From Micromussa lordhowensis (lineage: Eukaryota; Cnidaria; Anthozoa; Scleractinia; Lobophylliidae): a stretch of DNA of 64,000 nucleotides. The notes below the pieces were generated by a model. It was not told the origin of the DNA. It saw nothing but the letters and a program-made list of their open reading frames with translations, and did no database searches. The DNA lies in contig OZ026603.1 in assembly GCA_964020085.1 (NCBI GenBank), forward strand, positions 1,330,801 to 1,394,800, given 5' to 3'. The translations under genes were made by a program, and so were the position numbers. Shown here in pieces: positions 1 through 10,400 of this stretch (its first letter is position 1; every line of letters starts with the position of its first letter).

Positions 1-262
1 GGCCATTTTGGTCTCAAATAGGGTATGGTTTTTCCACTTTAGTCTTGACTTGGGTATGCTTTTCAGAAGAAGCTACTTTTTCATCATTTGCCCGTAAGAC
101 CATCAACAAAATCTCCAACCTCATCCCCAGGGCTTATCCCTATATGAAGTTCCCCCCCCCCTCCCAATTTCATAAAGGGAAAAGCCCTGAGAACGAGGTT
201 GCAAAGTCTCAAGCATGTTAAGGCTTAGATCCAAGAAGACCCCCCGCAAAGAAAAAATACGT
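1..262 (+). repeat. Left arm of an inverted pair of dispersed repeats
   Basis: This segment reappears in reverse orientation at 3163-3332. Both copies contain the words GTCTCAAATAGGGTATGG, GGGTATGCTTTTCAGAAGAA and CTCAAGCATGTTAAGG in matching order. The left copy is longer because a small element at 115-201 interrupts it. The outer limit cannot be seen because the window starts inside the repeat. No protein is recognised. Confidence 0.75.
115..201. mobile_element. 87-bp MITE with 8-bp target duplication
   Basis: The ends are inverted repeats: the left begins near CAACCTCATCCCCAGGGCTT and the right, read on the minus strand, begins CAACCTCGTTCTCAGGGCTT. It is flanked by CAAAATCT (107-114) and CAAAGTCT (202-209), an 8-bp target duplication with one mismatch. 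The uninterrupted site CAAAATCT is visible in the inverted sister copy near 3220. An 8-bp duplication fits hAT-type or related superfamilies. Confidence 0.75.
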
Positions 263-614
263 TTTAGATTTAAGGCAACGTTGTTTTTATCCCAGCGGGA
301 GGTAAAAAGTTACCGCAAACAAAATTGTCGTGTTCGTATTGTCGTATTCGTTGAGTTTGTAGAACTGCGAATCGACTTTTCTTTCAGCTTTCCGGCGTGT
401 CGTCCTCATGCGCTCGGTCTGGGACAAAAGCCGAACCGAGCTGCAACAGGCACCGGCCTCGCCACCGTCGGTTGGTGAAAATCTCATTTTCCCTTCCAGA
501 GCTGAAGTTTTATTACGTGCCTTTGTAAAATCGCGAGCGTCGTCCTCTCGATCGAAATAGATCTCGTCTTCAGTCGTAGTCATCATACTCGCAGTACAAG
601 TGGCTTTCTGCACT

Positions 615-929
615 TATGTCCAGGTTTGACCCTAATTAGATGCACGGCGAATTTTGACATCTAACACAAAGTGTCCCTTTCAGTCTAAGCCTTTGCTACC
701 TATTTCTAACAATAAGGTTAGGGTAAAGGTTAGTGTTATTTTTATCTTAGGGTAAATGCAGCTGTTAATCCTTACTTGAGGAGAAGCATTTGGCCGGGGA
801 CACTTTGTGACATTAATTGTCTGTATTCTGAGAAACGAGTGATGTTAAAGTTGGGGAGAAGAGCAAGGGGACACTTCATGACGCTTATTGAAATTCACGT
901 GCATCTAATTAGGGTCAAACCTGGACATA
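615..929. mobile_element. MITE-like element with 32-bp perfect inverted ends
   Basis: Positions 615-646 and 898-929 are reverse complements with no mismatch seen; the core TGTCCAGGTTTGACCC reads inward from both sides. TA sits at both outer edges, consistent with a TA target duplication as in mariner-type MITEs. A second, inner inverted pair contains ACACAAAGTGTCCC. There is no coding capacity. Confidence 0.75.
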
Positions 930-931
930 TC

Positions 932-1087
932 TGAGCGGCTTAGCCTCAGCTGGTCTCGGGTGTCTTTGAGTTCCTCGTTCAGATTTTCTTTCTCCATTTG
1001 GAGCCTAGCAACTTCATTCTCGGACATTAAGCGTGTTTGATGCTCTTCCTGAAGCTGCCTTTCTAACAGAGCTACTTTGATTCCCAG
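932..1087 (-). CDS. Candidate coiled-coil host exon
   Basis: Read on the minus strand, this stretch is open and encodes a highly charged segment with heptad-like spacing (LLERQLQEEHQTRLMSENEV, then EKENLNEELKDTRDQLRLS), typical of a coiled coil. The frame has a stop shortly upstream near 1100, where a CAG acceptor could start the exon. It runs directly into the MITE at 615-929, so its 3-prime end may have been altered by that insertion. The parent gene is not identified. Confidence 0.4.
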
Positions 1088-1099
1088 CCACTGATCGAT

Positions 1100-1889
1100 T
1101 TAACCTGCTGCTCATCTCTTGTTCGTCTGTTAAGAGAGCCGGGACACTCATTATTTTGTTTAAGGTTCTTCACTGCCTTATTTCCCACCTGATCCTTGAA
1201 GGAAGAGGAGGATTTTGTCGAGTAATTTACATTTAGTAAGTTATCCAAGGAAAAATGAGAGCATTTAGAACTTAAAAAAACTAGAACCAGAAATACTAAC
1301 TTGGGTCCTAAGAACTGACTGAGTCTTTCGTCAGGGCACGGCTTACGTCTTGTTGTTTTCTGCTTCTTATAAATTAAAAGCGATTGAACACTGAGGCTGA
1401 GATGAAACAAGGTGTTCCAAGCTTTTAAAGCTGTCTTGGTATAGTAGGCGATAGGCGATAGGAATGTATGCTTCGGGTCACTAGTTTGATTGTTGTATTT
1501 TCTTTTCATGTACTTATCGGGGACTTGAATTGTTAGTTTTGTATTTGATTTTAACTAAAGAATGCTCTCTAAAACTGAGATTGTAATATCTGGCCTTTTG
1601 AAGGGACTGAAACCGATTCTTTTTCTTTACTACTAGCACATTTGTATGTCCCATGATATTGTAAAATAAAGCACAGCATGCAGGCAGGGCTCCAAGAATT
1701 GTTGATTGTATGAAATTTGACCATGAAATTGTTGAGAACGAGCTAAATAAATAAAATCGGAAGCGGAATCAGTCAATAAGCAAGGTAAAGACGATTGTGA
1801 ATGTAGAAGCATTCATTTGGATAGAATGAAATCATGGAACAAAATACCGTATCTTCTCGTAGAAGTGACAAGCACTGGCGATTTAACGA
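1100..1889. other. Non-coding DNA, no supported gene
   Basis: The only long frame here (1072-1509, minus) has no domain-like composition and overlaps the likely acceptor side of the coiled-coil exon. I see no RNA gene, clear repeat structure or conserved motif. Confidence 0.5.
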
Positions 1890-2110
1890 CTTATGGTTAA
1901 TGCGCTCGACGCCAGGTCGAGTGGTCCAGGTGCCCGGAGAAGGAGGGTACCCAGAAAAATCGGGTGGGGGTGGGGTGGTGATGTTGGCCCGCTTATCAAA
2001 ACCCTGACCGAAATCTGTGATTTTCCCTGCCCTATTTTTAACCTGACCAAAAATTTAATTGATACCCTATTTAAGACCTGACTCTTAATTTCAATATCCC
2101 GTTTTATATC
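1890..2110 (+). repeat. SINE-head fragment and dispersed repeat
   Basis: TTAATGCGCTCGAC at about 1893 resembles the tRNA-like head of the SINE at 45864-46121, but the B-box is decayed. It is followed by a G-rich stretch and a region of the type CCCTGACC...CCCTATTT, which resembles text just outside the inverted repeat near 3340. Confidence 0.4.
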
Positions 2111-2193
2111 TGTTTTATAAATAGTTACCTAGTTCAGACCGATATTAACGACACTGTGAAGGGACCTCAAGCATGATGTGATGTATGTATGGG

Positions 2194-2208
2194 TTATTGA
2201 CCAAGTGT

Positions 2209-2239
<31 letters not shown>

Positions 2240-2348
2240 TTTTTTTTTTGCGTGTTTATGGCCCGAGACGGAGTCGAGGTCCATAAACACGCAAAAAAAG
2301 AACGAGGCCAATATCAAGCCATCTTGACCGAACAAGCTTGGTCAATAA
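2194..2348. mobile_element. Foldback element
   Basis: The left arm starts TTATTGACCAAG and the right arm ends CTTGGTCAATAA. Both arms contain GGTCAAGATGGCT and GCGTGTTTATGG in opposite orientation, around a short centre at about 2265-2280. Arms are about 70 bp with small differences. It is non-coding. Confidence 0.8.
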
Positions 2349-2429
2349 AGGATTTATTAAATGGCTTTTGGGGAAATATTTCGGGTAGCCAATCGGGTAG
2401 CCAATCACAGCGCAGGATTTGATTCATCT

Positions 2430-3160
2430 TGCCCGCTCGCGGAGCTAGCCATATAATAAATACGAAATAATTCATATTTGAACTGCGGTTGTAGATGAAA
2501 GTGAAGAATGATCATCGCAGTATATTTTCCAATTTAAGCAATTGGAAAGAAGAAGCCTGAAAAAATCAGGATCTCAAGCATATTACATTAAGGCATGGCT
2601 CAAGCCAAATTTGCATAAAATCCGAAAAACAGCAATTACTCTGCCAGGATTTGGGTTAATCTCTGCAGAATTGGCACCCTGACCAATCTTGACGACCTTA
2701 ATACACGTGACTATAATTAATTCTTTTCTTTTTTGGAAAAATAGATGAGATTTTAATGGGCCGCCGAGATGACATACAATTACTGTCAAATATAGTATTT
2801 TATAATTGTGCTAATGACCCCTGCAAGAATCTATTCTGAATGGTCGACTAAAATATCCAGTTTAAAAGTTATTACGTGAAAGAGATCAAGTGACCTTTTT
2901 TATTTCCATATATAGCCTTAAGCAATGGAGGAGTTCATCCATTTAGGACAGATATAGTTGCCTTATAAAGTGGTTAAAAATTTCGTGAGGTCAGTTTTTC
3001 GTGATAGCTCACTATCCTTGGCCCATTTTAGAAATCATCTTGAGCAAGCTTGTGACGTCACGAATCACGTGACCACAACAAATATACCTTGAGGAGTTTA
3101 AGGATGCCAAGTTTTGTTTGTAGTAAGTTCTTGGCTCCCTCTGGGATAAAACACGTTGCT
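2430..3160. other. Non-coding DNA, no supported feature
   Basis: AT-rich sequence with only short chance frames. No splice-bounded exon, repeat or RNA gene could be supported. Confidence 0.45.
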
Positions 3161-3162
3161 TT

Positions 3163-3332
3163 AGATCTTCTCTCTGCGGGGGTCTTCGTGGATATAAGCC
3201 ATGCCTTAACATGCTTGAGATTTTGTTCATGGTCTTATCGCCGAATGATAAAAAAAAATGGTTTCTTCTGAAAAGCATACCCAATTCAAGACTAGAGTGA
3301 AAACCCATACCCTATTTGAGACCAAAATGGCC
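3163..3332 (-). repeat. Right arm of the inverted dispersed repeat pair
   Basis: Reverse-orientation partner of positions 1-262. It lacks the 87-bp MITE and so shows the empty target site. The repeat continues to the right beyond 3332 into sequence whose partner would lie before the window start. Confidence 0.75.
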
Positions 3333-3452
3333 AAAATTGATACCTTGTTTATGACCAAAAGGCTAAAAAACCATACCTATTGAAGCCACACATACCTCCC
3401 GGTGTTAGTTCTGCTGAGGACATTGTGTAATGTACCTAATACGAATGACCGT

Positions 3453-3554
3453 GTTTGACGACATTTCCAAACACCTAGAAGATCGTTGGAAATACGACGC
3501 GCAGCGGAGTTTTTTTTTGGATGAGCTTCGAGGTGTTTGGAAATGTGTTCAAAC
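3453..3554. repeat. Short foldback sequence
   Basis: ACATTTCCAAACACCT at 3461-3476 is repeated in reverse complement as AGGTGTTTGGAAATGT at 3531-3546. The flanking GTTTGA / TCAAAC also pair. A T-rich loop separates the arms. Confidence 0.7.
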
Positions 3555-3889
3555 GCTGTCTTGAGTCAGTAGAAATGAGCAACAAACTCATATGATGCGT
3601 GAAAGAAGCTGGTTTTACTAAACGTCTCGGGCTTATCCCTTCTTTGGCAGATAAAAATCATTTACATCTGCCGAGAAAGGACTAAGCCTCCAAAACGTCA
3701 GTAAATTCAACTACTATTTGACACTTAAAAGAGCCTTCAGTCTCACATTTAGTTGACAGTCTTGAGTGTTTAATATAATAAATCTTCTCAAATGAAACTA
3801 AAACTAAGGAGAAATCTGAGAAATAAAATCGTAAAACTCTATTCTAATTAAGATCAGATAATTCCTAATTGAGTTTTAAAACTTGTGTT

Positions 3890-4085
3890 CTTTGGCATGA
3901 CACTTTACTCTCACAGTGCCTCTTTCCACCCAGGTGTAGAAATGAGTGCTAGCGAATTTAATATTGGGGGTAACCCTGTGATGGACTAGTTTCTCATCCA
4001 GAGGGAGCAAAAATGCTATTAGTCACCAAGAGACCTCATTTTCTCTTGTAGTCAGCTGATGGGCCACCTGGTATGTATGCAGATT
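3890..4085 (+). mobile_element. SINE-derived sequence lacking its tRNA-like head
   Basis: It shares its order of words with the body of the complete SINE at 45864-46121: ACACTTTACTCTCAC, GTGCCTCT, CCACCCAGGTGTA, and at the end GATGGGCCAC and GTATGCAGA. The tRNA-like promoter part is not recognisable upstream, so this is probably a 5-prime truncated or diverged copy. Confidence 0.6.
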
Positions 4086-4542
4086 TATCTTTATCACGAA
4101 CTCTGCACATAACCGCGAAATACATTTAAATATTTTGCTGCACTCCTGAACAAAACGCTGCCCTTATTCGGAGCACTTTCAAACTCGACAGGCCACTGGA
4201 CTCCGACATCCTTTTTATCGGAAAAGACAAAGAGCTTGAGAATGGTCAGCGCAAACACCAAACAGTATTTGTTGAATTGCATAATCTCAGTTTTGGCTAA
4301 GTGGGCTACTTGTTTCTTAACTACGGAAGTCGTGCAAGAACTTAGATACGTGTAAATACGGTTTTTATTCTAAAAAGCGCTTTCACAGTTTTGGACGTTT
4401 TGATGCGGCATTTGAAGGCGGCGCATTTAAAATCTCTTTAAGGAACTCTTATCTTTACGCAGTGCCGTTGCAAGGGGAAAAAACTGGTGGGGCGCAGTAT
4501 ACTAGCATCATTTTAACTCTTCGCTTGTGACTCTTGTACAAT

Positions 4543-4968
4543 CTAGAAATAGAAATAATATACAAGAACAAAAATTAAAGCAAGAAGCAAAAAGATTGTC
4601 AACAGTCTAAGTACCACCAAGGCAGACCTGTGCCAATCGAATTTCTTCTTGCTTTTTGATGGATCAAATATCTGTTCCACAAAGTGACTGACATGGCGAC
4701 TAGAGTTTGACGTGCTTGATGGCTGTTTTACGCAAAGTCTTGTTATAGTTTCTTTTGGTGTCTTAACACAGTTTCCGTTGGTATCTTGTACTTTCTTCGG
4801 AAGTTGTTTTGAAGCTGCTCTTTCCAATACAGAATCCACTGCCACACAGCGGTTTTTTGGCGAAAGTATAGAACTTGTGAAGCGAACATCATCCAAAGAG
4901 AAACACTGGCTCCGAGAACTAATTCGGAACACCGCAGACTCCAACTCTTTTGAACCTTTCCTCTAAAA
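4543..4968 (-). CDS. Host exon encoding a tail-anchored membrane protein
   Basis: The minus-strand frame is open from a possible TTTTAG acceptor near 4969 to a stop at 4543. The predicted segment is hydrophilic and Ser/Lys-rich, then ends in a 25-residue hydrophobic stretch (VVLRLLTIFLLLALIFVLVY) a few residues before the stop, as in C-terminal tail-anchored proteins. The basic run SKSKKK just before it fits positive-inside topology. An ATG at 4944 could also be the start. No family is recognised. Confidence 0.5.
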
Positions 4969-4989
4969 TGGACAAGAAATCATAGTTCC

Positions 4990-5531
4990 ACAATGAGTGA
5001 ATTAAAGTTAGAATCTGCGTTGGAGTAATTACCCATCAAGCTAGCGCTGAACTATTTCCTGCATACAAAAATTAGGGCACCGCTTCTGGGGATCAGTCAA
5101 AACTTTTTTGTTATGTTAACATAACAAAATGCGATCAGCTGACAAACAGTACTAGCTGACAAACCCTTTCGAGTGGTCCCTTGGAATAGGGATTCCAACT
5201 TCGATCCGTTCGATGTATGTATTCCTATTTTGATATCTACATCATACTGGAATAGCATTCCTGTAATTCTGCTCTCATTATCAGAATACGGGCAATGTGC
5301 ACGGGTCAGAGACTTGAGCTGCATGGTGTCTTAGACAAATACATACATGCGGTGTACACTTGCTATCTGTACAAAAAACGAGGGACTTTGAACACTGCAT
5401 GCGGACACTAGGACGAACGACTAGTACGGTACAATGAATATATCGTCCTTTGAACAGCCACTCAAAACATGCCATCAACTTGGCAAAGACAAAAAAGCTC
5501 TAGTCTTTTAATATACTACGAATGTTGCATT
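4990..5531. other. Left flank of the Polinton, no supported gene
   Basis: Two overlapping minus-strand frames (5097-5478) lack any recognisable domain or splice context. I consider this stretch non-coding host DNA leading to the Polinton target site. Confidence 0.45.
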
Positions 5532-5537
5532 AAAATG
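5532..5537. repeat. Polinton target-site duplication, left copy
   Basis: AAAATG immediately precedes the element end AGTAGTG; the same six bases follow the right end at 25552-25557. Six base pairs is the characteristic Polinton duplication length. Confidence 0.92.
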
Positions 5538-5711
5538 AGTAGTGTTATATTAGGGCACACCAGGACAGTACGCATTTTACACAACTTAGCGTAGTTAACC
5601 GTAGTTAGCGTAAGATGCGTAGTTAGAGTATCGTGAAAACATGAGTTGAGGACATTTTACTCATTTTACACTAACTCAGCGTAGTTAGCGTAGTTAGCGT
5701 AAGATGCGTAG
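5538..5711 (+). repeat. Polinton left terminal inverted repeat, 174 bp
   Basis: It begins AGTAGTGTTATATTAGGGC and is matched base for base, as far as I can read, by the reverse complement of 25378-25551. It includes several copies of the word AGTTAGCGTA. Identity stops at 5711 where left and right interiors diverge. Confidence 0.95.
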
Positions 5712-6097
5712 TTAGCGTTTAAGCGTAAAAATGCGTAAAAATGCTTAAAAATGCGTAAAAATGCGTATAAGCGTAAAAATGCGTTTAAGCATAAAATGCC
5801 ATGAACAGTAAAAATGAGTAAATTCTTTATGGGTTTTGAAGGATATTTAGCCATATGATTATCTATGATATCCTCTATTACTTCTTTAGGATTATTTACA
5901 AATCTAGGTGTATCACGAATTGCATATGTATATTCAATATCATATGTATAAATTTTAATATATGCAATTGCATCTCTACTAAATATTAGCAATGATCTTT
6001 CTCTTCTATTTTTGGCTTTGTAATTTGTACCTAATCTTTCTAATATTTTGTGAATTTTTAATACGTTTCCTATTTCTATTGTTCTTCTTCTAAGCAT
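5666..6097 (-). CDS. Hypothetical Polinton protein running into the terminal repeat
   Basis: The frame encodes 143 residues from an ATG at 6097, preceded by AT-rich TATAATACATAA. Residues about 1-95 look like an ordinary protein (charged N-terminus, then YIKIYTYDIEYTYAIRDTP and a short helix). The C-terminal 45 residues are translated from the short tandem repeats (Asn-Ala-Phe-Leu-Arg and Tyr-Ala-Asn-Tyr patterns) and enter the terminal inverted repeat. The true protein may therefore end earlier or the frame may have lost its stop. No family is recognised. Confidence 0.5.
   Translation of the reverse strand: MLRRRTIEIGNVLKIHKILERLGTNYKAKNRRERSLLIFSRDAIAYIKIYTYDIEYTYAIRDTPRFVNNPKEVIEDIIDNHMAKYPSKPIKNLLIFTVHGILCLNAFLRLYAFLRIFKHFYAFLRLNANYASYANYANYAELV
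5683..5800 (+). repeat. Subterminal short tandem repeats
   Basis: Two word families are iterated: GCGTAGTTA inside the terminal repeat, then GCGTAAAAAT with variants over about 5715-5795. This degenerate array lies only at the left end; the right end has hairpins instead. Subterminal iterons can bind transposon or replication proteins, but no such role is shown here. Confidence 0.75.
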
Positions 6098-6133
6098 TTA
6101 TGTATTATATTTTACTTTTCATTTTTTGTATAA

Positions 6134-6214
6134 TTAGTTTACTTTTTGTTTTTCATCAGGATCTTCATCTTTTGGTTTGTCATGATTATTATTGTTTATC
6201 TTTAATTTCATCAT
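6134..6214 (-). CDS. Very small charged ORF, uncertain
   Basis: A 26-codon frame starts with two ATGs and encodes a Lys/Asn-rich N-terminal half and an Asp/Glu/Lys-rich second half (KPKDEDPDEK). It sits alone between two longer genes of the same strand. Size and composition make it weak; it could equally be chance. Confidence 0.25.
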   Translation of the reverse strand: MMKLKINNNNHDKPKDEDPDEKQKVN

Positions 6215-6247
6215 TTAACTATAGACTGTTCTCACGATGCGTAATTT

Positions 6248-7243
6248 TTAAGACTTGATAAATTTCCAACCAGAGCTCTCACCACCTAGATGTTCACATA
6301 TTTTTTTCCAAATTTTATCATGTTCATAGAGTTTTAAACGATCTTTATACAATTTTAACTTTGGTAAAAATTCATTATATCCAAGTATTTGACAAAATTT
6401 ATAGATGATATATGAATAGGAAAAGAAATTGCTTCTATTTTTACCTTTAAAAAATTCAAATGGCTCTTGAATTTGTAAAAACCTCATTTTCATTTTTTCT
6501 TCCATTATAGAGGTCATTTGTAATGGAGGTATTTTTGTTATTCTATACAATATTTGGGTGGTATGATTACAATAATTTAATTTACGATGTTTTTTAAGAT
6601 ATCTTTTAATATCTGATTCAGTTAACTTTTCCAAAGAATTTTCCATCCTTTCACGAATGATTTCTTTGAAAATATTATTAATAACATCTTCTGAGACTTT
6701 AAAACTTTCTTTGCCTTGGATATTGGCTAAACAGTCACAAAAATGATTATATCTTTTGTAATCATTTTCTGCGGGTTTTATAGATGCTTTTTCTGGATTT
6801 GTTGAGACATTAATGCTTATTCCACAACTTAGACAAGTACTTATCCCTTCATCGATGTTCAATACTCGAAATTTTTCACATGTATAACAATAGTTATCTT
6901 CATTTATATTATTTTCACTGTATTGTAGTTCATCAGGGAAGATATTATATTTATACTTTTTATAATAAGAATTATCAACACCATGGACAAATTTTTTTGC
7001 TTGATTTTCTGTATGTAAAAAAAGTAAAATAGCATTCTTTAATAAATAACTAGTACGAAGATTTTTGATATCATTTATTTCATTTTCTAGCCTTATTTGT
7101 TCAATTTGATCAATTCTTGAATAATCTTTTTTGATGGATAAATTTATAATTTTTTTTTTTAAATCTGGTATTTTTTTTTCTTTTATAACAATTTCTGAAA
7201 GTTTTTTACGATGTAGATTGCCAATGGTCTCTTTGTTAATCAT
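6248..7243 (-). CDS. VLTF3-like viral late transcription factor
   Basis: The 331-residue protein has a central zinc-binding region with CYTC and CLSC pairs (residues about 119-142), followed by YKRYNHF and NIQGKE (about 164-178) and a C-terminal part with FFSYSYIIYKFCQILGY. This order and wording match the poxvirus late transcription factor 3 family shared by many large DNA viruses and some Polinton-related elements. By analogy it would direct transcription of capsid-stage genes. The start ATG at 7243 is 6 bp from the end of the small acidic ORF. The frame is intact. Confidence 0.85.
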   Translation of the reverse strand: MINKETIGNLHRKKLSEIVIKEKKIPDLKKKIINLSIKKDYSRIDQIEQIRLENEINDIKNLRTSYLLKNAILLFLHTENQAKKFVHGVDNSYYKKYKYNIFPDELQYSENNINEDNYCYTCEKFRVLNIDEGISTCLSCGISINVSTNPEKASIKPAENDYKRYNHFCDCLANIQGKESFKVSEDVINNIFKEIIRERMENSLEKLTESDIKRYLKKHRKLNYCNHTTQILYRITKIPPLQMTSIMEEKMKMRFLQIQEPFEFFKGKNRSNFFSYSYIIYKFCQILGYNEFLPKLKLYKDRLKLYEHDKIWKKICEHLGGESSGWKFIKS

Positions 7244-7248
7244 AATAA

Positions 7249-7398
7249 TTAATATACTTTATTCTTTAAAGTAGAGTAATCTTCACTCTCACTGCTCGTT
7301 GATTCCTCATCTGAATTAGGATCATAATCACTATCGCTACTATCAGAATCATGGAGAGGGTCTTCAGTCAAGAATTTTTTAAAATTCGGAATTGGCAT
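7249..7398 (-). CDS. Small acidic protein, 49 residues
   Basis: An uninterrupted 49-codon frame lies exactly between the polymerase and VLTF3-like genes on the same strand. It starts MPIPNFKKFL and then becomes strongly acidic and serine-rich (DSDSSDSDYDPNSDEES), ending in STLKNKVY. Its tight packing, with 20 bp upstream to the polymerase stop and 5 bp to the next ATG, supports a real gene. The Ser-Asp composition suggests a casein-kinase-type phosphorylation target or an acidic activation tail; this is inference only. Confidence 0.55.
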   Translation of the reverse strand: MPIPNFKKFLTEDPLHDSDSSDSDYDPNSDEESTSSESEDYSTLKNKVY

Positions 7399-7418
7399 AT
7401 ATACTATGAAATATTATT

Positions 7419-10400
7419 TTATATTCTACAATTCCCATATGCATAACTACTGATACCATCATCTAAAATATATCTTTTATCATCAAAAGGTGATAATGAT
7501 ATTTTATTAATTTGATAACTAGATATTTGATGATACTCTGACCTGATAGTTCTCATCTTATGTCTCATTGTATTATAATTATATAAGGTATCACGATAAT
7601 CAGAGAGAGATAATTCACTCTTGATAACATTCTTTCGTACACCTTTAGCAGTTTTGTTTTCCTTGTTTTCAGTCTTGTAACTATACATTTTGCTTTTTAG
7701 ACCAACAAATTCAGTGATTGGATCACCTGACGCTTCATCTTTGAATTTACCAATTACTTTTTTATTTTCTTTAAAAAAGAACTCTGAAGATTTGGGATAA
7801 TCACTATTGTCAAATCGAGCCTTATCCTTAAAGAAGTCACTATATATGTCTTCTGCTTTTATATGGTAAAATAAAGAGTCAGTATCAGTAAAAAGTAACT
7901 TCGCTTCTGGGTATTTTTTTCTGATATAGTTGTAATGGAAGTCATACATTAATGTTTTACTTAGATCTAGAATAGAGAATCCAACATAAGAGGGTTTATC
8001 TAAGACTAGTCTAGCCTTTTTCATTTGTACCCCAACTAAATTTTCATCAAATATTTTACTAGAAACGTATATTGGTTGCCTTGTCAATTTCAATAAATGA
8101 TCTGGATCAGTTTCTAATTTGATATTAGATCTTTTTCTTAGGTTTTCCATGGTTTTACCAAACACAGAATTATTCATAAGTTTAAAGAAGTCTTTCTCAA
8201 AACTATTCTTAGCCATTGTTCTCTTTTCAGTGTTTAAATGGATGTATCTTTTCATCCAAGGCCGCTGGGAAAATTCCAATACTCTATGAATCTTCTTTAA
8301 CTTCATACCAAGAGATAAATAAAGCTGCAAATTTCTGTAATGTAATACATACTTTTCTTTATTCCTTAGATTAGGAACCAACTTGTGAACTCTACCACTG
8401 CTAATATTTTCTTTCGCTTTTAAATCTTTGCAATACTTTGACAACATATCATCAGTGATTAAAATCTTTTCTGGTGCTAATGGATAATCATTATGCAAAT
8501 CGTGTAGCTCTTCCGGATATTCTAAATCTACCTCTAAAATGACACCTTTTCTAGTATCATTTGTGTAATTTTCTAAGATGAAATCTTCAGAGGGAATCCA
8601 TTTGAAATCAGATACTGGTAGTGACTGTGACATAGCCCATCCATAAAGATTATTTGCATCCAAATACATTAAATAACTACTTTCCAACTCTGGATTGTAA
8701 CCCTTCATATACTTGTTGTTTGGTACAGCATGTCTGTGTGTAATAGTACTAATACCACCTCTCATACCCTTTTCAATGAATAGTTGTTGATCTATATCTG
8801 AAATTAAATCCAGATTTACATTAGTAATTTTCAGTAATGCATCCCAAGATAACCCAGGCGCTGAATAATAATGACAAGGATCTAGCCCATAGTCCTTCAA
8901 ACATATAGTTCTGAAATTTTCAAATACATCCGCTAAGAGTAGAACATCAGTCCGCAAATATAGGTCATGATACTCTCCCATATCTCTGATTTGGAAAGTA
9001 CTCCAGACCTCCTTTGCGTGTGAGTAGTCACTCTCTGAAATACCTGTATCATTTAAAATGCTATAAAAATCTTCTATCCCTGGTAAAGACTTCTCACTAA
9101 ATCGCTCGAATGAGTCCATGTAATCATAAGGGTAAACACCTTTTCGCTTGATTAATCTGAATTGTTCATCATTTGGAAAAGCCCCCCGTGTATATGAGAA
9201 CGCATCATCAGTTAAATTACTGCTTAATCTGTCTAAACTCTGACTCATAAATGAAAAACTATCAATGAAAGTTAAATGTTTTCCAATATTAAAACCAATA
9301 TATTTCTCAAAATTACTTGCTATAACTGATAGATCAAGATTACATCCTTGCCTGATCAAATGACCAATATTTTGCATGATAAAATGACAATCATAACCTT
9401 TAAGATTATGAAAGATCACAGGAATTTTTAACTTTTCTGCGCTGATAACCCATTTTAGATTGCAATCATTGTGTGCTGCTCCACGATATTGACCAGTTAT
9501 ATGGCAATGATCTCTGACTTTCAATTCCCCACCATCCACATCTTTCCCATCCACCACTTTAAAACGACGATTACAAACATGACATTTAGTTGCATTTTGG
9601 TAATCTATTTCATTTTCCTTTGTCATCACTAATGGTTTCTGGAACTCTTCTCTCACTATTCTTTGACAATTGGAGACTTCAGATAGCATATCCCTGATAA
9701 ACTTCTGGATACAATCAGGTCCACGGTAAATTACTTCTGGCTTGGAATATTTCTGATCATATCTGCAGACCAATTTATATGTGTAACCACAAGCCTTGTG
9801 ACTCTGATAAGTACTCGTGTAAGATTTGCCATCAGGAGGAAGACAATTGTCTATCTTTTCTGTGATTGCTTCAAAATCAGCGTAAATAGTAAAAGGCACT
9901 GGTAACATTTTCTGGTGATTTTTAAAATAAATTTTTGATCCTGCTTCAGGCATTTTTATCGCTTGGGTTCCATTAATAGATAAGCAATCTTCTCTGTGAA
10001 TTTCCAGAACTCTAGCAGAACTGCAACAATGAAGACAATGGAGACAAAAATATTTCCTACCATGATGTTTATTGAATGATGTCATAAATCGATTGAAATC
10101 CTTTATAAGTACATAGTGGCTCTTGTCCCCTTCTTCAATCCATAGTAATTCCAAGTGGTCTGTAAAATTAGTTTCTGATATTCTGATAGGATAAGCTCCC
10201 TTATCATAACCAAATAAATTAATATTAATCTCGTTTTGCTTTTCAATCCTTTTAATATCTTTTACAGTGACCGGAAAAGTGACACCAGTGTAATCTAACC
10301 GTTTCACCGTTTCTCTATCTGCCTTAGTTATCCTTTCTGGATGAACTTTTAGTGGATTTAAATACCTGTTATGACACCATAGAAAACATCTATTGTCTTC

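Noticed and set aside
287..613. 108-residue minus-strand frame near the left end
   Set aside because: Arg/Thr-rich with no domain or splice support. It may contain the tail of the coiled-coil exon interrupted by the 615-929 MITE, but I could not establish frame or phase.
5538..5800. CRISPR-like array at the left Polinton end
   Set aside because: The repeats are short, contiguous and degenerate with no unique spacers, and the context is eukaryotic.
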